Part shown: in pieces, positions 54,491 to 64,000 of the stretch | How positions within the stretch are numbered: the first letter of the stretch is position 1 | Layout of the letters: the number at the start of each line of letters is the position of its first letter | NCBI GenBank assembly: GCA_037039685.1 | Contig: JAWNGF010000002.1 | Span: 4,588,001 to 4,652,000, forward strand | Direction: 5' to 3' | Source: Ceratobasidium sp. AG-K | Taxonomy: Eukaryota > Basidiomycota > Agaricomycetes > Cantharellales > Ceratobasidiaceae | DNA: 64,000 nucleotides | The notes under the pieces: model-generated | What the model was told of the DNA's origin: nothing | Database searches by the model: none | The model's input: only the letters and a program-made list of their open reading frames with translations | Program-made: the position numbers and the translations under genes

Positions 54491-57400
54491 GAGGAATGGC
54501 CGAATTATGAGCGTAGTCAGTTGCTCCTTTGATTACTTCATTAGTAATTGCGCTTTCACAGTTCGACTGTTTGGACGCGTCGGCTTCGCTCTGCATGACC
54601 CTTATCTGCACTTAGCGCGGTGTCGATCAGAGCAGGTGAGCTCGAACGGATGATGAAGAGTCTGAAGCGACGAGTTTGGGCCGAGCACGTGCTACTCCTG
54701 CCACGTGACCCGCCTTTTACGAATGCTTAAATGGGGCCGGCAGCCCAATAGGAAACGTAAACAAATGATGGCGTTGGATTTTGCGCAGCCTTTCATGCAG
54801 TATCAAAGGGTTTTGATGTGTTTTCCGTGCTGCACATGTGCAAGCTTGGTGCGAGTTATCTATCCCTCGTGTATGCCATTATAACAAGCTAAGTACAGGC
54901 GAAGCACTGTACCACTCAGAATTTTTGTTCATCTCTTATCAGCAGGTCCGTACGCTAACTGGCTAACAGAGCTCCATAAAAAAATTCTAAGCGGTATACT
55001 GATGCGCAATTGATCCTAATCACTTATGCTACTCTTTTTATCTATTATTGTACGAGTCGGCCCGCACATCTGCAGGAGTGCATCGTGTTTTCTGTCAGAA
55101 CTTCACTTACATAAGCAGACGGCCACACGAGTCTCCCACACAACCGTCCCTTCTCTCCAGCGATTAGCACCTAAGAAATGAATAAATATACCCATGGAAC
55201 TCTTAGGAGAGTCTACTTATTTATCGGGAACGATTATCAAAGTATGAACATCATCCGGTTGTTTGTCAAGCTATCAAGCGCATACAAGTTGTTGGAGAAT
55301 GAGCACAGCGATCTCTTAGGTATTACCATACTATAACTCGTAAAGATCTTATGAGGGGTATCATGCCGTTCAATAGTAAGGTAGGCTTTCATTAAGCTTT
55401 TTTGATAGGCTCATCCGTTACAAGAGCATTTGGTAGAGGGGGAAGGGAGCCAAACGGCCAGAAAGTGCTTGTGTGAATAACAAACGGGAAGCGAGCCATA
55501 GGAATTAGCTCACAAGTGATTCAAAGTTGTGACCACTTAGTAAGTGCGAGAGCAATTAATGTCAATGAGAATATTAACGAGCGACGAGAAGTGTTCGGCT
55601 GCGGCTGTATGCGCCCCGAGAGTTGACTACATCAGGAAAAAGCACTTTGCAAATTTGTGCCACACTGCCCAAATTAGCGCGAAACACGAGTCAACCTTCC
55701 CTTATTGGTGCGGAAGTCCTCTTTTTGTGCTTGATTAGTGCCTGTTCTGTGGCAAGGTCCCTAGGTATGTCGAATTTTGGCACGGAGGGCATTATTAGTA
55801 CCGCCCGTGCCTTTTTCTCGCCGATTTTTGCCATTAGTTCTGTTTTACCCGTTTCAGTGCCGCCAGCCACTTGCATCACATCACAAGCATTCCCTTCGCA
55901 CTTCACTGCCTTTTCTTTTCTTTTGTTTCTCTGAGTTGCTCGTAAGACAACATGAACTAACAGCGCCTTCAATCCCCTTCGCATTCACCCCCGGGCCCAT
56001 GCATTACATACGTTCGCAAGTTGAATGCTTCCACTAACTGCCGGTCTTTGTGTAGGTGGGCTGAGAGTCACTGTAGTTACTTGACTGCCTTGTGTGTACG
56101 TTTAGTTGTCTTGAACCCACCTATCTCAACCTCAATGACACCTTCGACACTGTTTCCATCCATCCTCAGCCCTCGGCGCTTACGACTTAGCGATTTTTCA
56201 GCTCGAATCCAAAGCGGCTGTTTGGCTCAGTCGCGTGTATTTTGGAACTCATTTCGTTGCTGAACCTACCCATCACAGCACCCCGTGGATTCATTCATTA
56301 GTCCCACTCGTCAGTTGCTCTTTTGAGTTCTTGGTGTGTGTGTAACCCCACCTACTCATTCCCTCATTGTTTTTGTAGATCCGGTGCCTAATGTGGTAAA
56401 CGGCCCAACTTCAGTCAGTACTCCCCTCCAGCATGACCAACACATTAGATGTTCCCGATCCTCTAGCTCCAATTGTGGTACGGAACTTATTAACGAGCCA
56501 TGCAACAACGTAAGTGCCACTAACTAAAATCTCACGGTTAGTAACCCATTATCTATGCTTGCATGTTTTAGACAAGCACGCTGACCCTCAGTTAGACTTT
56601 GACTGCAGATAATGCGGCAACAAACAGGTCTTACGGTGGTAAAAGCTTACGTTTGTCCACTGCCTGCAAAGCCTGAGTAAGAGCAAAAACACTGTAAACA
56701 GAGGGACACTGACCCCGTTGTACAGGTTTCAAATCAGGTGATACCCTTGAAGTTGCAGCACCCGACAAAACCGGCAACAAGGAAAGTGACGATGTGGACA
56801 GCGGGAGCTCTTATTTATAACAATAATTGACATGTGTAATAATATATGTATATACAACGATCAGTGTCAATGCCCGGAATTGAACTATTAGTGCTAATCG
56901 CACTAATTGAGACAAAATGGCGGTAATGGCATAAACACAGGTGGCATGGTAGAAATTAGGTGTCTGAGTAGAAACGTCAATAATTTGGGCTTTATGGTTT
57001 CTTGTGGAACTAATGAGGGAATGGCAGCAAAAATTAGGCTGAAACACGCCTTGACCTTCCATCCTGGCACAAATGGCAATTTTTGGCAGAAATAGGCGCT
57101 GCCTCTTTTCCTGATGTAACAGCGGGAAAGTGAGGTTAGAGCCAATGTAGAACACATGAAAAGGGCCCTATGTATTTATGAGCTGTTGAGGAGGGGCATT
57201 CAAAGTCACCATAGCGTAGACACACAACTTTGCTCATCCATAGGGGTGGTGGGGATTAACTGAGTTGGTGATGTTGAGACGTTTTCTGATGATTGATGAA
57301 TTCTCACTGAGCAAATATCGAAATTTAGTTCGCTTTGTAACATGTAGCGCATAATGCCTTATATCATGTGCACATATCATGAATATACCCCAAGTATACG

Positions 57401-58316
57401 AGTCGGCACGCGGCATCGAAAGTATTGGCTAGTACTGTACCGAATTGTTGCTAACATCGGTCCCATGTCCCAGTGGTCTGCAACGACGTGGGACAGGTTA
57501 TTTCCATATATAGCAACACTATAAAATCGATAGGCAAACATATAATCGGCAGTATATGCAGATACAACATATTAGCGACACTGCAAATCAGGCCCGCTGT
57601 GGTGTAGAGAGTGCTCCACACCCGTATCATTTACGTGAAGGGCTCGGCCGAGCATCCCATAACATAACCGCCGACGTTCCCGGTAAATTTGTCCCACATC
57701 TTTCAGCGGACGACGCAGAGGGACATATGGGACAAGCATACACCTAAAGTCTCTAGCGCCGAGCGCCTTTATGTCAGCAACGCTAGCAACGGTTCGCTAT
57801 AAATTAGTAGATTGCGGCTTAGTCATGGCACGTGGTCTGGACACGCCAGACATGAGGGTTACCGACCCCCATTGGATTGATAATTAGTATGTTGTCGATT
57901 GTCGTCCAGCAGCTTACATAGTTATATGATCCCGCAGAAGTCGGAAATCAGCCTTGCACAGATTTCCATGAGGGAAAACTACCCGTCACTGCAATACCAT
58001 AAACACTGAAGCCTCTAAGTGATGGATGAGGTTTGGGAATAAACTCAATGCAAGGAAAACAAACAGTGGTGCGCATTTACGTCTCTTACTTGACACAGCT
58101 TCACTTTCGGGTCGTTATGCGTTTTCGCCGATGCCGGCCTACTAGAATCTAAATCTGCCAATTGTCCGCCCCTGAATTCTATTGCAAGCAGTGCTCATTG
58201 CTCAGTCCATATCACCGTTCCCAGATGGATGGACTACAGTCGGCCAGGAACTAAGCTACGCTCGGCGAAGAACTTCGATACAGCAACCAACCTCAAACAG
58301 AAAGCCCCAAGTCGCC
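54491..58316. other. Intergenic region between RanBP3-like gene and DGAT2
   Basis: 3.8 kb. The first 200 bases should hold the RanBP3-like promoter. No protein-coding gene was recognised; frames are short. On the plus strand, 56336-56600 shows intron-like signals (see separate entry). Otherwise nothing was identified. CpG content is normal, so it differs from the repeat block. Confidence 0.5.
56391..56596 (+). other. Possible spliced transcript segment, low support
   Basis: A candidate exon from about 56381 to 56510 is preceded by CATTGTTTTTGTAG and followed by GTAAGTGCCACTAACTAA and, 62 bp on, TGTTTTAG. These are good donor, branch-point and acceptor signals for this genome's intron size. 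The exon translates to a Ser/Asn-rich peptide (SRSSSSNCGTELINEPCNN) and reaches a stop soon after the next junction. No homology recognised. It could be a non-coding or small-protein gene. Confidence 0.25.
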
Positions 58317-60061
58317 TCATGCAATCAGCCGCAACTCCCTAAAACGATTGCGCTTAATTTCGATCATAATCGTACTAGTTGTACTCACCGTGTCCTGTCC
58401 CTCGCATAAAGATCCTTGTATGTATTCCAGATCCTTGGCGCCACTGTTAACCTTCGGTTCGCATACAGACATTAACCCCAAAGCCTACCTCATTAGTTCC
58501 TCGATGTAGAGCTTTTGCGTTGCTTCGACCTGGCTCTTTGAGGGATCTGCTATTTTCGTTACATGAATTGGTTTCCCAATCACAGATACTATTGGCCTTC
58601 GGTATGGCATAAGGCCAAAATTATCTGTTGTATTCTCATGACAGCTGTGATCCAATACGAAACTCGACTACTTACAATTGAGCAAGCCTCGTCCATGAAA
58701 GAGTGGGAGTGTGAAGCCAAAAACGGCTTGGAACTTCTTTTGTAACTCATATACCGTTGTCCCTTTCTCGTTTGAGAGTTGCTCGTATATCTACCCCAAA
58801 GAAGATTAGCAGTGACAGTATCATTGGAGTATATATCTCACATCATTTTCGCCAAATGAGAATACTGGTACTAGATCCGCTCTATATACTCGGTCAGTCG
58901 ATTACGGCAAGCTGTGTTGTTTGCATTACCCGTGCTGCATCGCAATCTTGACGAACCTGGTGGAAATACCAATTCCTGGTCATAAACCAGCGCGGTCTAT
59001 CAACACGCCACTCACCCAAGGCGTCGCTTTAGCGTCAGGTCTGCAGTACCAGGGTGCGCACTCAGACTTTCAGCGGCTCCTCCAATCACAATGCCTAGAC
59101 AATGCGTCATTCTAAACACCTTGGACAGCTGATAACTACTCACAAATGGCGGACCCCGGTCCCTGTTTTAGAATATTTGCGCATGACCGTTTGCTTACAG
59201 AGCAGATACCCAGATGAAGCAAAATGTCACGATAAAACGGAACATGAAAATTCGAGGTGAGTGTCAATAGATGAGGATTGATGCCCGGAAAATGTTGCGT
59301 AAAGTTGGTAGCTATTTTATATGATATCAGCACGTGATAAACCGTTTTTATAATAATCGTGCGAGAATCAAGCTTACCCTCAGTCGCGAATGTGGCAAAT
59401 GCTCCCCTGGAAGGACAATGAGTGAGGTTCTTGTACAAAAGTTACGAGTTTCACTTGCATCCCAATAATTCCATGTGGGTGATATCCAAAAAGATATGGT
59501 CGATCCGGAGGCAGGTCGGCTTCCTGCGGCGGAGTCATACATGCACACCTGAGAACGCTAGCTGGGAAGACATACCTTGACGATACTGCCAGGGCGATAT
59601 CAGTAAAATGATTTAGGTACGTGTTCCTTGAACCAGCGATCATTACTCACCGGGCTGGGTAATACTCTGCAAAATACTTCCAAATCCTCCACCGGCGGAA
59701 CCATTGACTTGGCCTTCCACCTCTTGCTGGACCTTCGTCGAACCCAAGAGCCCAAATCAGGTAGGCAATGATGAATGGCCATAGAATTGGTATCGAGCTG
59801 CATCCATTTGTTTCATTTCAATCGTGAACTCGCCGGAACCTCAAATGTCACGTACCAGGACAGGAAGAAGGAGGCCATACAGAGAGGAATCATCAAGGCC
59901 CAGATACAAACTGCCGCCGTCTGTAGCCGTCGAGTACGAGGAATATGACGTGGAGCCCAACTAGACACCACTAGATTTAGTTTTGTCGTTCAAGCACCAG
60001 CCTCGCAAGCGCACCGTATCCTCGCCAAGTGGCTCGACGACGACGTAGATGTAGTAGACAT
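58317..60061 (-). CDS. DGA1: Diacylglycerol O-acyltransferase, DGAT2 family
   Basis: Makes triacylglycerol from diacylglycerol and acyl-CoA at the ER and lipid droplets. 344 residues from 14 exons: 60061-60015, 59960-59856, 59797-59651, 59585-59576, 59523-59459, 59406-59378, 59311-59144, 59094-59016, 58956-58930, 58881-58842, 58790-58676, 58624-58489, 58433-58389, 58338-58317. Two adjacent membrane segments at about 30-50 and 52-70. The active-site motif YHPHGIIGM has HPHG at 118-121. Further family blocks: PGINPHLLTLTSNFHVPFYR, ICSVSKRSCANIL, GGAAESLSAHPG, VPVFSFGEND, GLMPYRRPIVSVIGKPI. It ends YKDLYARDRTRELRLIA. Exon 4 is only 10 bases, and the intron after exon 5 (59458-59407) uses a GC donor. 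The start is 200 bp from the CDC48 stop, same strand. Confidence 0.93.
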
Positions 60062-60260
60062 GAGTGTTGCAATCTGATAATGCACCACCTATCAACGTGG
60101 AAGTAGGCAAAGCGATCAGGTCTTCAGAATAACCGTCGACAACTGTGACACACACGGTCAAGTGAAAGCCGGTGAATATCACGTGGCACTGATGTGATAC
60201 AGCAATCGTATACATTTGATATTTAAGCACTATAGAAATGACATTTTGTGACGCGCAGAA
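60062..60260. other. Short gap between CDC48 stop and DGA1 start
   Basis: 199 bp must hold both the CDC48 3' end and the DGA1 promoter. No clear TATA box. Overlapping transcripts or transcriptional interference are possible. Confidence 0.5.
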
Positions 60261-63122
<2,862 letters not shown>

Positions 63123-64000
63123 GGTTCGGACGGCGAGAGGTGGCGTGTATGGCTATTTACCGCGAGGTTTTATAGGTGCTGGCACGTGTAGAATGAGGTC
63201 GCGGATACAAGACGCCCCTGGAACGTTCGCAGGACGCGCAAGCTTTGAAGGTCTCGTAAGCGGTCAGGGTCCCATTGACTGACGTGAGCATGGCGCTTTG
63301 CGTCAGGTAGATCATTGCAAAACGCTTATCCACACCGGGTATATATGTGACAAGTAGTCCCAATATTAGCATGCATTCAGGCCTTGCAGCACTTTGCATC
63401 GCTTGGTGAGATCTGTGCGCAACTCGTTCAAATCCATCCAAAACACGCCTGCCTGCGTGTCCCCACCGGTGGAGTTCTCCTGCGCCCGGGGCTCTCCAGA
63501 GCAGGACAGGCCAGGTATTTTAAGTCCCCCAGTTTAAGAGGAAAGTGCATTTCTCACGGCAGGTTCCAGAGTGCTCCGGAGATCCCCCTTGGTCTGGAAG
63601 AATGGCGCTTGAGTCGCTATATGCAGTAAATTCAGTTTCATGGTCAAATGAGTCTCATGTAGATTAATTAAGCCCATGGGATTCGAGGCATAGGAAAAAA
63701 AGCTAATTGGCGTCGGTCAGAGGTCATTCCACGACGAACCAACAGTGACCGCGAAATCACCTATTATGCGAACCTTGCGGGGAAACATATCCGCTCGTAA
63801 AAATTGTGTCACCAAATCTCGCTGGCTCTGAGCGTGTGCTTTGTAACGCTGGAAGAAAACTCTATAGGCACATCCAGGCATGGGAATCAATTTCCATCAC
63901 TCACCTCCGATCAAGTATATTAGGAGATGGATAATAAACCAAGCCAGCCCACACTGCAAAGGCGCACCCGTGCTGGATTTGGCCCCATGCAATTGAAAAG
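63123..64000. other. CDC48 upstream region
   Basis: Likely CDC48 promoter. GGTATATATGTGAC near 63337 is a possible TATA element. No other gene was recognised; the short frames here have no homology that I can see. Confidence 0.45.

Noticed and set aside
55691..55984. Minus-strand ORF with GGTETGKTELM, resembling a P-loop
   Set aside because: The motif is imperfect, no neighbouring helicase or ATPase blocks occur, and the frame is short.
63384..63629. 81-residue ORF upstream of CDC48
   Set aside because: No homology or splice context seen; probably chance within the promoter region.

Overview
The window is fungal nuclear DNA. Evidence: genes split by many 48-66 bp introns, CDC48 and DGA1-type proteins, and chromodomain-bearing Ty3/Gypsy retrotransposons with 5-bp target duplications. 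The style fits a basidiomycete, and Rhizoctonia is my best guess from memory, not proven here.

Layout. Positions 1-51226 are almost entirely a stack of nested Ty3/Gypsy elements, which I name E1, N, R, M, Y, P, Y2 and Q. The nesting can be read from target duplications. R (plus strand; pieces 8106-8186 and 33182 to about 35190) was split by M (minus, 8187-33176, duplication CAGTA). M was then hit by four insertions: Y (plus, 11385-18600, AGCCT), solo LTR A (19185-20454, GTAGA), P (plus, 22639-29748, GGCGC) and solo LTR B (30982-32257, GCAAC). Left of R lies N (minus, 4224 to about 8105), itself split by E1 (minus, 1-4218, which runs off the window). To the right stand Y2 (plus, 35720-42966, CTACA) and Q (minus, 44282-51226, AGGAG).

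Positions 52038-52505 hold a dead pogo-type DNA transposase. Beyond it is a gene island of three spliced genes, all on the minus strand: a RanBP3/Yrb2-like Ran-binding protein (52665-54490, with a one-base frameshift in its Ran-binding domain), a DGAT2-type diacylglycerol acyltransferase (58317-60061, 14 exons, 344 aa) and CDC48/p97 (60261-63122, 9 exons, 812 aa).

The main novelty is in the retrotransposons. (1) A third ORF lies between the integrase/chromodomain and the 3' LTR; in Y and Y2 it is exactly 255 codons, in R about 255. It is Trp-rich, has a CxxC pair, an acidic C-terminal PIDLT segment resembling a SUMO-interacting motif, and overlaps pol in another frame. Different third ORFs occur in P and M; Q has none. 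(2) Q and N instead have a coiled-coil ORF upstream of gag. (3) Five families show 10-12 nt complementarity between the primer-binding site and an LTR segment about 30 bp past the TATA box, the hallmark of Tf1-like self-priming. (4) The two LTRs of Q differ almost only at CpG positions, and many gag/pol stops are TGA where relatives have arginine, pointing to methylation- or RIP-like CpG decay.
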